Of a stretch of 64,000 nt of DNA, positions 9,240 through 17,735 are shown in pieces. Within the stretch, counting starts at the first letter, position 1. Each line of letters starts with the position of its first letter. The notes below the pieces were generated by a model. That model made no database searches, was not told the DNA's origin, and was given only the letters and a program-made list of their open reading frames with translations. The position numbers were made by a program, and so were the translations under genes. The stretch is from NCBI GenBank assembly GCA_052118065.1, contig JBQKHY010000001.1, positions 186,001 to 250,000 on the forward strand. The letters are read 5' to 3'. Origin of the DNA: Ruminococcoides sp052118065 (GTDB lineage Bacteria > Bacillota > Clostridia > Oscillospirales > Acutalibacteraceae).

Positions 9240-10092
9240 ACAAAATTTCTTTAAATTTATTTACAATGCTGATTGAATTAGGATTATCAAGGTAAACATA
9301 ATTAAAATCTCTCACAATATTCAGTCCCTCAATATAGAAAGGTGAGAGGTAAGGCTGATTCTTAAGTATTGCCTCATATGCAAAAGTAATTCCAAGATTT
9401 TCCCTGATAAGTTGTGACATTAATCCAAAGTTACTTATACAAATATTTCTCATAAAGTTACTTGTTGTGTAATTTTGTTCAGCCAAAACTTGCTCAAGAA
9501 TTGTCCTGGTACCTGAACCTTTTTCTCTGATAAATAGAGTTTCGGAAAATGCACTTTCAAGTGGAATAGTTTTGTTAGCAAAGTGATGTATGTTGCTACA
9601 TACACCAACGAAAGGTTCACTTTTATATATCTCACTGCCAAATTCGTTTCTGTCAAAGAATCCCTCAATTAAAGCAAAGTCAAGTTCACCTTTTTGTAGC
9701 TTGTTCAGTAGCCTGTTTGTATTGTCAATCTCAATCAAAATATTGTTAGTTGGTGTTTTTAAGTATTCAGCAATTTTATCTGTAATTACATATTCACCGA
9801 TTGTTTTAGTAGCACCGATTGCATAATCCTTTTGCTTTGCAATTTCCATTTGTTCAAGTAGTTTTTCCTCTTGATACAGTAAATTTTCTGAATAATTCTT
9901 TAGCAAAACACCTTCTTTGGTAATTTGCAAAGTATGCCTATCATATATAAATAACTTGCATTTGTATTCATTTTCAAGAAAGTGAATGTGTTGTGTAACT
10001 GCCGGTTGTGTCATATTCAATTGTTCAGCAGTTTTTCTGTAATTCATAGTTTCACATAATTTTAAAAATGTCTTAATTCTATAATCAATCAT
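9238..10092 (-). CDS. LysR-family transcriptional regulator
   Basis: 284 residues. The N-terminal winged helix-turn-helix is clear (TFLKLCETMNYRKTAEQLN, MTQPAVTQHIHFLEN), followed by a substrate-binding domain related to periplasmic binding proteins. It is divergent from the YeiH-type transporter at 10194 with about 100 bp between them. LysR proteins usually control the divergent neighbour and themselves, so regulation of the putative sulfate/anion exporter is likely. The ligand cannot be read from the sequence. Confidence 0.9.
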   Translation of the reverse strand: MIDYRIKTFLKLCETMNYRKTAEQLNMTQPAVTQHIHFLENEYKCKLFIYDRHTLQITKEGVLLKNYSENLLYQEEKLLEQMEIAKQKDYAIGATKTIGEYVITDKIAEYLKTPTNNILIEIDNTNRLLNKLQKGELDFALIEGFFDRNEFGSEIYKSEPFVGVCSNIHHFANKTIPLESAFSETLFIREKGSGTRTILEQVLAEQNYTTSNFMRNICISNFGLMSQLIRENLGITFAYEAILKNQPYLSPFYIEGLNIVRDFNYVYLDNPNSISIVNKFKEIL

Positions 10093-10129
10093 AGCAACCT
10101 CATAAATATAACTTATCGTCTCATATTAA

Positions 10130-10166
10130 ATGATAATTATATTTTATCATAAATCTGTGCTACAAT
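10130..10166 (+). promoter_or_regulatory. LysR-type operator and yeiH promoter region
   Basis: An inverted repeat ATGATAA-N7-TTATCAT occupies 10130-10150. A -10 candidate TACAAT is at 10161-10166, with the -35 position inside the repeat. This is the usual placement of a LysR recognition site between divergent genes. It is inferred from symmetry only. Confidence 0.5.
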
Positions 10167-10193
10167 CAATATGTAACAAATAGGAGGGTTATT

Positions 10194-11279
10194 ATGAATT
10201 TTGTAAAAAAGAATGGTTGTGGCATTTTACTTAGTGGAATTTTTGCTTTAGTAGCTACTTTATTAACGAAAATTTCAATAGGTTCATTTTCTTTTGATTT
10301 AATTGGTGCACCTGTGTTTTCAATTTTGTTTGGTATGATTTTAACTTTAATTTTCCCAAATATCAAAACCAATACATATATAGGTTCAGGCATAAAATTT
10401 ACATCAAAAAAGATTTTGCAATATGCAGTTATAGTACTGGGTTTTTCACTAAATCTAAACACTATTGCAAAGGTGGGAATAAAGAGCTTGCCGGTTATTA
10501 TTTACACAATTTCAACTTCATTAATCATTGCTTTTATTATGATGAAAGTATTGAAAGTTAATAAGAAGACTTCTTGCCTAATCGGTGTAGGTTCATCAAT
10601 TTGTGGTGGTTCAGCTATTGCAGCAACTGCTCCTGTAATTGATGCTGATGACTCGGATGTAGCACAGTCAATATCAGTAATTTTCCTTTTTAATGTACTG
10701 GCTGCTTTGATTTTTCCAACATTAGGACATAGCATTGGACTAGGTACAGAGGGTTTTGCAGTTTTTGCAGGTACTGCCGTAAATGATACATCATCTGTTA
10801 CTGCTACTGCCTCAACTGCTGAAAATATTTACAATACAAGTGGTATCTTGTCATATGCAGTTACAGTAAAACTTACAAGAACACTTGCAATTATTCCAAT
10901 TACTTTAGCATTAACTTTTTATAGAATGAAGAAAGCTAAGAATAATTCTAATAAAGAAAATAACTTTTCTTTCAAAAAGATTTTCCCTTGGTTTATTCTT
11001 TATTTCCTAGGTGCTTCAATTATTACAAGTTTAGTTGGATTAATCCCAAATGAAACTTTCACTACAATATATAATGATTATTTTGTTTGTGCTATGAAAT
11101 GTATTGCAAAGTTCTTTATTTCAATGGCAATGTTTGCAGTAGGTATAAATACTAACATAGTTCAGTTAATACAGAATGGAAAGAAACCAATTCTTTTAGG
11201 TTTCTGTTGTTGGTGTGGTGTTACTTTAGTGTCACTGTTTATCCAAAGTATTACAGGAATTTATGCATCAAATCTATAA
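10194..11279 (+). CDS. YeiH-family putative sulfate exporter
   Basis: 361 residues with about ten hydrophobic helices. It matches the UPF0324/YeiH (PSE) family: the conserved GVGSSICGGSAIAATAPVI segment (about residues 126-144) and AGTAVNDTSSVTATA are clear. The family is annotated as putative sulfate or other anion exporters, though substrates are poorly established. ATG 10194 has AGGAGG upstream. The divergent LysR regulator is the common genomic partner of yeiH genes. Confidence 0.88.
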   Translation: MNFVKKNGCGILLSGIFALVATLLTKISIGSFSFDLIGAPVFSILFGMILTLIFPNIKTNTYIGSGIKFTSKKILQYAVIVLGFSLNLNTIAKVGIKSLPVIIYTISTSLIIAFIMMKVLKVNKKTSCLIGVGSSICGGSAIAATAPVIDADDSDVAQSISVIFLFNVLAALIFPTLGHSIGLGTEGFAVFAGTAVNDTSSVTATASTAENIYNTSGILSYAVTVKLTRTLAIIPITLALTFYRMKKAKNNSNKENNFSFKKIFPWFILYFLGASIITSLVGLIPNETFTTIYNDYFVCAMKCIAKFFISMAMFAVGINTNIVQLIQNGKKPILLGFCCWCGVTLVSLFIQSITGIYASNL

Positions 11280-11288
11280 TATACAAAA

Positions 11289-11314
11289 ACACCCACACAA
11301 TTAAGTGTGGGTGT
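11289..11314. terminator. terminator between convergent yeiH and pyrB
   Basis: A perfect 10-bp stem (ACACCCACAC with GTGTGGGTGT) and a 6-nt loop. The T-tract is better on the minus strand, so it mainly serves pyrB, with partial function for yeiH. Confidence 0.8.
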
Positions 11315-11334
11315 AACTTTGTTCTATAAAAGAA

Positions 11335-12405
11335 TTATTCAATTTCATTGTCACAGTATTCACAAATTTTGTGATTGTCCTTTAAGTAATATTTCTTAGG
11401 TAGGTAAGCCTCTTGATTAACAATACATCTTGGATTTTTACACTTAACATCAGAAATAAACTTTTTGTCATTGCTATGGAAGAGGTAATCTTTATCTTCA
11501 AGTAGCAGCATAATCAGTGCCATTCTGCCGTACATACCATAAACAGCTTGTTTAAAGTAACAAGCTCTTGGGTCATCATCAACTTCAACAGTAATTTCAT
11601 CAACTCTTGGTAGTGGATGAAGTACAATCATATCCTTTTTAGCATATGACATTTTTTCTGTATCAAGAATGTATTGACCTTTTTGTGCTTGATAATCTTC
11701 TTCACTGGCAAATCTTTCTCTTTGAATTCTTGTCATATAAAGAACATCAAGGTCTGAAATATTGCTCTGTAGGTCATCAACCTCTTCATAAGGACAACCG
11801 GCCTTATCCATAATATCCTTAATGTAGTCAGGAATACTTAACTCCTTAGTTGAGATAAGTACAAATGAATTACCCTCAAAGTGGCTCATTGTTTTAATAA
11901 GTGAATGAACAGTTCTGCCATTCTTTAAGTCACCACAAAGACCAATCTTAAGGTGGTTTAATCTGCCTTTTTCATTGTAAAGAGTAACAACATCAGTAAG
12001 TGTCTGAGTAGGGTGTAGATGACCACCATCACCTGCGTTAATAACAGGAACTTTGCTATAAAGTGAGGCTGCCTTTGCAGAACCTTCAACAGGATTTCTC
12101 ATTGCAATAATATCGGCATAACCACTTACAACTGTAATAGTATCTTTTAAGCTTTCACCTTTAGAAACCGAGGAGTTCTGTGGATTATCAAAACCGATAA
12201 TTTTACCACCCAGTCGCATCATAGCAGTCTGGAAAGACATCTGTGTGCGAGTTGATGGCTCATAAAAAAGAGTTGCCATGATTTTTCCATCACAAACATG
12301 GCTATACTTTACCGGATCTGCCTTTATCTTTCCAGCCAACTCAATAGTTTGCTGAAGCTGTGCAAAAGTTAAATCCTCAAGATCAATGACATGTCTATGT
12401 TTCAT
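11335..12405 (-). CDS. pyrB: aspartate carbamoyltransferase with PyrI-type zinc tail
   Basis: 356 residues from ATG 12405, which has GGGGGAAG upstream; the open frame extends further into the tRNA gene but that is not translated. The catalytic part has the carbamoyl-phosphate motif FYEPSTRTQMSF, NAGDGGHLHPTQTL and HPLPRVDEI. It makes carbamoyl-aspartate for pyrimidine synthesis. The last ~40 residues add a four-cysteine motif, CKNPRC and CEYCD, closely resembling the zinc-binding C-terminus of the regulatory subunit PyrI. The PyrI nucleotide-binding domain is missing, so this is a catalytic chain fused to the zinc module alone. Confidence 0.93.
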   Translation of the reverse strand: MKHRHVIDLEDLTFAQLQQTIELAGKIKADPVKYSHVCDGKIMATLFYEPSTRTQMSFQTAMMRLGGKIIGFDNPQNSSVSKGESLKDTITVVSGYADIIAMRNPVEGSAKAASLYSKVPVINAGDGGHLHPTQTLTDVVTLYNEKGRLNHLKIGLCGDLKNGRTVHSLIKTMSHFEGNSFVLISTKELSIPDYIKDIMDKAGCPYEEVDDLQSNISDLDVLYMTRIQRERFASEEDYQAQKGQYILDTEKMSYAKKDMIVLHPLPRVDEITVEVDDDPRACYFKQAVYGMYGRMALIMLLLEDKDYLFHSNDKKFISDVKCKNPRCIVNQEAYLPKKYYLKDNHKICEYCDNEIE

Positions 12406-12432
12406 GACAACTTCCCCCAATATTATTAAATT

Positions 12433-12519
12433 TGGTGCCGGTGACCGGACTCGAACCGGTACGATATCGCTATCGGTGGATTTTGAGTCCACTACGTCTG
12501 CCAATTCCGTCACACCGGC
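12433..12519 (-). tRNA. tRNA-Leu (CAA anticodon)
   Basis: 87 nt including an encoded CCA. The acceptor stem GCCGGTG pairs with CACCGGC, the T-loop TTCGAGTC is present, and a long variable arm marks a class II tRNA. The anticodon stem GTGGA/TCCAC encloses CTCAAAA, giving anticodon CAA, which reads UUG. It ends 27 bp before pyrB on the same strand and may be co-transcribed with it. Confidence 0.95.
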
Positions 12520-12664
12520 AAATCAACCGTATGTTATTATATAATAAGTATGGATAAAAAGCAAGAATTTTTTTAATTTTTTTATTATTTAAGGGCAAAA
12601 CTATATTTTTGTACTAGTGAAATACTGTTTTTTTCAGAAATTTTAAGTTTTATGATGATTTTTG

Positions 12665-12693
12665 TTGATTATGGAGCATTTTTATTATATAAT
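12665..12693 (+). promoter_or_regulatory. promoter of the purine operon
   Basis: TTGATT (12665-12670), 17 bp, TATAAT (12688-12693), followed by a leader of about 60 nt to purC. No purine riboswitch aptamer is evident in this short leader. Confidence 0.65.
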
Positions 12694-12761
12694 ATATCTG
12701 TGTTTTTATGAAACACTTAATTTGTTAATCTATGTTTAAAAACATATAGGAGGAATAAAGG

Positions 12762-13469
12762 ATGGAAATTAAAGAACAACTTTACGAAGGTAAGGCAAAG
12801 AAAGTTTTTGCTACAGATGACCCTGATCTATGTGTAGTATCTTATAAGGATGATGCTACTGCTTTTAACGGTAAGAAAAAGGGTACTATCGTTGGTAAAG
12901 GTGTAGTAAACAACAGAATGAGTAACTTTATGTTCAAAATGCTGGAAGAGAACGGTATTCATACTCACTATGTTGAAGAACTAAATGACAGAGATACTGT
13001 TGTTAAAAAGGTTGAAATTGTTCCACTAGAAGTTATCGTAAGAAACAGAGCAGCTGGTTCTTTCTCAAAGAAGTATGGCGTTCCTGAAGGTTCTGACCTT
13101 GCTTCTCCTATTCTTGAATTTGACTATAAGAGTGACCCTCTGGATGACCCACTGGTTAATAACTATCATATTCTTGCTCTTGGCCTAGCTACTCAGGAAG
13201 AAATTGATACTATTGCTTCAATGGCTCTAAAGATTGACCAGCTAATGATTGACTTCTTCAAGAAGTGCAATGTTGAACTGGTTGACTTTAAGCTTGAATT
13301 CGGTCGTTTCCATGGTGAAATCGTTCTTGCTGACGAAATTTCTCCTGATACATGCCGTTTCTGGGATCTAGATACTCATGAAAAACTAGACAAAGACCGT
13401 TTCCGTCGTGATATGGGTGGCGTTGAAGAAGCATATGCTGAAATGATGAAGAGAATTGGTCTTGCTTAA
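12762..13469 (+). CDS. purC: phosphoribosylaminoimidazole-succinocarboxamide synthase
   Basis: 235 residues, the normal bacterial length. It joins CAIR and aspartate with ATP to give SAICAR. The motif LYEGKAKKVFATDDPD is at residues 7-22, with VVKKVEIVPLEVIVRNRAAGS and LVDFKLEFGRF further on. ATG 12762 has AGGAGG upstream. It leads the operon purC-purF-purB-purA-guaA, whose genes are separated by 0-45 bp. Confidence 0.97.
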   Translation: MEIKEQLYEGKAKKVFATDDPDLCVVSYKDDATAFNGKKKGTIVGKGVVNNRMSNFMFKMLEENGIHTHYVEELNDRDTVVKKVEIVPLEVIVRNRAAGSFSKKYGVPEGSDLASPILEFDYKSDPLDDPLVNNYHILALGLATQEEIDTIASMALKIDQLMIDFFKKCNVELVDFKLEFGRFHGEIVLADEISPDTCRFWDLDTHEKLDKDRFRRDMGGVEEAYAEMMKRIGLA

Positions 13470-13487
13470 TTTTTAATTTATTAATGG

Positions 13488-14963
13488 ATGGTGACTCCCT
13501 TGAGCATAAATTTTAACAATTATCACAGTGAAGGTCTTCACGAAGAATGTGGTGTATTTGGTATTTATGGCAACGATGCAATTAAGCCATCGTATGCTTG
13601 TTATAACGGACTTCTTGCACTTCAACATCGTGGACAGGAAAGTTGTGGTATTGCTGTAAGTGATTGTGGCGTTATTGATTATCACAAAGATATGGGACTT
13701 GTTACCGAAGTATTCAACAATAAAATATTAGACAAACTTGACGGACAGATTGCACTTAGTCATGTCCGTTATTCAACTGCAGGCGGCTCTGTGCGTGAAA
13801 ACTCACAGCCGCTTGTTATGCGTTATAAAAAAGGCACACTTGCAATTGCACATAACGGTAACCTTACCAATGCTGCCGAAATTAAGCATACTCTTGAACA
13901 TAGAGGTGCTATTTTCCAGACAACTATTGACTCTGAGGCTATTGCTTATGTTATTGCTCGTGAAAGACAAAAGGTTCATTCCGTTGAAGAAGCAGTAAGA
14001 AACACTATGAATACAATCAAAGGTGCTTATTGCCTACTTGTTATGAGTCCTCGAAAGCTTATTGCTGCCAGAGACCCTAACGGATTTAGACCACTTTGTA
14101 TTGGTAAAATCAATAATTCATATTGCTTTGCCAGTGAGTCTTGTGCCCTTGATGCAGTTGGTGCTGATTTTGTCAGAGATGTAGAACCGGGCGAAATCGT
14201 TATTGTTGATGAAGACGGTATCAGAAGTGATAAAACCCATTGTGGCAAGAAAAAGTCAATTTGTATTTTTGAGTATATTTATTTTGCTCGCAGTGATAGT
14301 AATATTGACGGTATTTCTGTTTACGAATCAAGAAAAGAAGCCGGTAGAATCCTTGCAAGATGTCATCCTGTAGAGGCTGACCTTGTTATCGGTGTTCCTG
14401 AGTCCGGTATTGACGCAGCAATCGGTTATAGTGAAGAATCAGGTATTCCTTATGAAAAGGGTATCGTTAAAAATAACTATATCGGTAGAACCTTTATCAA
14501 GCCTACCCAAGGCGAAAGAATGAAGAGTGTTAAGATTAAACTTAACCCACTAAGCTCTATTAAGGGCAAGAGAGTTGTTGTAATTGATGACTCAGTTGTT
14601 AGAGGTACTACTGTTGATAGAATTGTTACCATGCTTAGAGAAGCAGGTGCAAGTGAAGTACATATGAGAATTTCTTCTCCACCATTTATGTGGCCTTGTT
14701 ATTATGGTACAGATATTCCTTCAAAGGGAGAGCTTATTGCTTGTAACCATACTATAGAAGAAATCAGACAAATTAGTGGTGCAGATTCCTTTGGATATTT
14801 GCCGGTTGAACATCTTAGAGAACTTACTTTCTCTGATGATGTATGTTACTGTGACGGTTGTTTCACAGGACAATACCCAGCAGACATTACCCACAACCAG
14901 CTTGAGGGTAAAAAGCGTGGTGGTATGAATTTTAAAAATACAAAAATCAAGGAGAAAGTATAA
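13488..14963 (+). CDS. purF: amidophosphoribosyltransferase
   Basis: 491 residues. It makes phosphoribosylamine from PRPP and glutamine, the first committed step of purine synthesis. The N-terminal nucleophile cysteine is Cys21 (HEECGVFGIYG) after a short propeptide that is presumably removed. The PRPP site VVVIDDSVVRGTTVDR and four-cysteine pattern for an iron-sulfur cluster (CIFEYIYF, CYCDGC) resemble the Bacillus-type enzyme. The start site is weakly marked; a TTG a few codons later is an alternative. Its stop overlaps the purB start (TAATG). Confidence 0.96.
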   Translation: MVTPLSINFNNYHSEGLHEECGVFGIYGNDAIKPSYACYNGLLALQHRGQESCGIAVSDCGVIDYHKDMGLVTEVFNNKILDKLDGQIALSHVRYSTAGGSVRENSQPLVMRYKKGTLAIAHNGNLTNAAEIKHTLEHRGAIFQTTIDSEAIAYVIARERQKVHSVEEAVRNTMNTIKGAYCLLVMSPRKLIAARDPNGFRPLCIGKINNSYCFASESCALDAVGADFVRDVEPGEIVIVDEDGIRSDKTHCGKKKSICIFEYIYFARSDSNIDGISVYESRKEAGRILARCHPVEADLVIGVPESGIDAAIGYSEESGIPYEKGIVKNNYIGRTFIKPTQGERMKSVKIKLNPLSSIKGKRVVVIDDSVVRGTTVDRIVTMLREAGASEVHMRISSPPFMWPCYYGTDIPSKGELIACNHTIEEIRQISGADSFGYLPVEHLRELTFSDDVCYCDGCFTGQYPADITHNQLEGKKRGGMNFKNTKIKEKV

Positions 14964-16396
14964 TGAGTAAAGATTGTTACGAATCCCCATTGTCTTCAAG
15001 ATATGCAAGTAAAGAAATGAAGTATATCTTCAGTCCGGATATGAAGTTCCGTACATGGAGAAAACTTTGGATTGCTCTTGCAGAAAGTGAAATGGAACTA
15101 GGTCTACCTATTACACAGGAACAGATTGATGAACTAAAGGCTAATGCCGATAACATTAATTATGAAGTTGCAGAAGCTAGAGAAAAGCTTGTTCGTCATG
15201 ATGTTATGAGCCATGTTTATGCTTATGGTCAGCAGTGTCCAAAAGCTAAAGGTATCATTCACCTAGGTGCTACTTCTTGTTATGTTGGTGACAACACAGA
15301 TGTTATCATTATGACAGAAGGTTTAAAGTTAGTTAGAAATAAACTTGTTACTGTTATTCGTGAACTTGCAAAGTTTGCCGATAAGTACAAGGATTTACCT
15401 ACACTTGCTTTTACACATTTCCAACCTGCACAGCCTACTACAGTAGGTAAGAGAGCATCTCTATGGTTACAGGAATTATTAATGGACCTTGAAGATGTTG
15501 AATATCAGCTAAGTAAGGCAAAGTTACTAGGTTGTAAGGGTACAACAGGTACTCAGGCCAGTTTCCTTGAATTATTTGAAGGTGACCACGAAAAGTGTAA
15601 GGAACTTGACAGAAGAATTGCAAAGAAAATGGGCTACAATGCTTGTTTTGCAGTATCAGGTCAGACTTATTCAAGAAAACTTGATACTCAGGTTCTAAAT
15701 GTTCTTTCCGGTATTGCTCAGAGTGCTGCTAAGTTCTCTAACGATATTAGATTACTTCAACACCTAAAGGAAGTTGAAGAACCATTTGAAAAGAACCAGA
15801 TTGGTTCTTCTGCTATGGCATACAAGAGAAACCCAATGCGTTCAGAAAGAATCGGTTCTCTATCAAGATATGTTATGGTTGATGTACTTAACGGTGCATT
15901 TACAACTGCTACACAGTGGTTTGAAAGAACACTTGATGACTCTGCTAACAAGAGATTAAGTATTCCTGAAGCATTCCTAGCTATTGACGGAATTCTTAAC
16001 CTATATGCTAATGTTACAGACGGTCTTGTTGTTTATCCAAAAGTTATTGAACAGCGTCTAAGAAAAGAACTACCATTTATGGCAACAGAAAATATTATGA
16101 TGGATGCCGTAAAGCGTGGTGGTGACAGACAGGAACTTCACGAAAAAATCAGACAACACTCTATGGCTGCTTCCAGAGTAGTCAAAGAAGAGGGTGGCGA
16201 AAATGATCTTCTTGAAAGAATTGCAAATGATAAGTCATTTGGTGTTACTCTTGAAGAACTAGAGGCTATTCTTCAGCCTTCAAAATATGTTGGTCGTGCT
16301 CCTGAGCAGACAACAGACTTCTTAAACGAAGTTGTATATCCTGCTATTGCTCCTTACGAAAATGTTGAGGACGAAAAGGCAGAAATCACAGTATAA
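14963..16396 (+). CDS. purB: adenylosuccinate lyase
   Basis: 477 residues of the fumarase/aspartase superfamily. The signature loop SSAMAYKRNPMRSER lies at about residues 283-297. It cleaves SAICAR to AICAR and adenylosuccinate to AMP. It overlaps purF by one base and has AAGGAG upstream. Between purB and purA there is a small hairpin (ATGCAAA/TTTGCAT, 16403-16421) that could affect mRNA stability between the two genes. Confidence 0.96.
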   Translation: MSKDCYESPLSSRYASKEMKYIFSPDMKFRTWRKLWIALAESEMELGLPITQEQIDELKANADNINYEVAEAREKLVRHDVMSHVYAYGQQCPKAKGIIHLGATSCYVGDNTDVIIMTEGLKLVRNKLVTVIRELAKFADKYKDLPTLAFTHFQPAQPTTVGKRASLWLQELLMDLEDVEYQLSKAKLLGCKGTTGTQASFLELFEGDHEKCKELDRRIAKKMGYNACFAVSGQTYSRKLDTQVLNVLSGIAQSAAKFSNDIRLLQHLKEVEEPFEKNQIGSSAMAYKRNPMRSERIGSLSRYVMVDVLNGAFTTATQWFERTLDDSANKRLSIPEAFLAIDGILNLYANVTDGLVVYPKVIEQRLRKELPFMATENIMMDAVKRGGDRQELHEKIRQHSMAASRVVKEEGGENDLLERIANDKSFGVTLEELEAILQPSKYVGRAPEQTTDFLNEVVYPAIAPYENVEDEKAEITV

Positions 16397-16440
16397 ACAA
16401 ATGATGCAAATTATTTGCATTTTGAAAGGATGTCAAACAA

Positions 16441-17721
16441 ATGGTTAAAGCTATAGTTGGTGCTAACTGGGGCGATGAAGGTAAGGGTAAAATTACTGAT
16501 GTATTAGCTCAGAACTCTGATGTAGTAATTCGTTTTCAGGGTGGTGCTAATGCAGGTCATACTATCGTAAATGAATACGGTAAGTTTGCACTTCACCAGT
16601 TACCATCAGGTGTATTTAATAGCAATGTTACAAATATTATCGGTAATGGTGTTGCATTCTCAGTAGAGAATTTTGTAAAAGAAATGAAGGAATTAAAGGA
16701 CAGAGGTGTTCCTGAACCAAAGATTTTAATTTCTGACAGAGCTCAAATCGTAATGCCATATCATGTTGCATTTGACTGCTATGAAGAAGAAAGACTAGGC
16801 AAGAACTCTTTTGGTTCAACAAAGAGTGGTATTGCTCCTTTCTATTCAGATAAGTATAGCAAAATCGGTTTCCAAATCAATGAACTTTATGATGATATTG
16901 ATTATCTAAAGGAAAAGATTGCAAGAACTCTTGAAGTTAAGAATGCAACACTTAAGAATCTATATAACAAACCTCCAATTTCAGTTGATGAAATCTTCAA
17001 CAAGCTAATGGAATACAGAGATGCTCTTGCTCCATATGTTGCAGATACATTTACATTCTTGCATGATGCTTGTAAAGATGGCAAGAATATTCTATTAGAG
17101 GGTCAGCTAGGCTCACTAAAGGATACTGACTTTGGTATTTATCCAATGGTTACTTCCAGTAATACAATTGCAGGTTATGGTGCAGTTGGTGCAGGTGGTA
17201 TTCCTCCATACGAAATCAAGGATATTGTTACAGTTGTTAAAGCATATTCAAGTGCAGTTGGTGCAGGTGAATTTGTTTCTGAAATCTTTGGCGATGAAGC
17301 TGACGAACTTCGTAGAAGAGGTGGCGACGGTGGCGAATTTGGTGCTACAACAGGTCGTCCTCGTAGAATGGGTTGGTTAGATTTAGTTGCTACAAGATAC
17401 GGTTGTCGTGTACAGGGTGCTACTCAGGTTGCATTTACTGTTCTTGATGTTCTTGGTTATCTTGATGAAATCCCTGTTTGTGTTGGTTACGAACTAGACG
17501 GTGAAGAAATCGACTACTTCCCATCAACAACAAAGCTAAAGAGATGTAAGCCAATTCTTAAGAAACTTCCAGGTTGGAAGTGCGACATTAGTGGCATTAA
17601 GAATTACGAAGACCTACCTGAGAACTGCCGTAACTATATTGAATTTGCAGAAAAAGAAATCGGTGTGCCAATTACTATGGTTTCTAACGGTCCTGCAAGA
17701 GAAGATATTATTTACAGATAA
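16441..17721 (+). CDS. purA: adenylosuccinate synthetase
   Basis: 426 residues. It joins IMP and aspartate with GTP. It begins with the diagnostic ANWGDEGKGKITD and has GGANAGHTIV and TTGRPRRMGWLDL. AAAGGATG lies upstream of ATG 16441. Its product is the second substrate of PurB, so the operon covers the AMP branch, while guaA next door covers GMP. Confidence 0.97.
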   Translation: MVKAIVGANWGDEGKGKITDVLAQNSDVVIRFQGGANAGHTIVNEYGKFALHQLPSGVFNSNVTNIIGNGVAFSVENFVKEMKELKDRGVPEPKILISDRAQIVMPYHVAFDCYEEERLGKNSFGSTKSGIAPFYSDKYSKIGFQINELYDDIDYLKEKIARTLEVKNATLKNLYNKPPISVDEIFNKLMEYRDALAPYVADTFTFLHDACKDGKNILLEGQLGSLKDTDFGIYPMVTSSNTIAGYGAVGAGGIPPYEIKDIVTVVKAYSSAVGAGEFVSEIFGDEADELRRRGGDGGEFGATTGRPRRMGWLDLVATRYGCRVQGATQVAFTVLDVLGYLDEIPVCVGYELDGEEIDYFPSTTKLKRCKPILKKLPGWKCDISGIKNYEDLPENCRNYIEFAEKEIGVPITMVSNGPAREDIIYR

Positions 17722-17735
17722 TTTTGAGGTGTGTA

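Noticed and set aside
12406..12513. Extension of the pyrB frame upstream to 12513
   Set aside because: This stretch is the tRNA-Leu gene; the ATG at 12405 has a strong Shine-Dalgarno.
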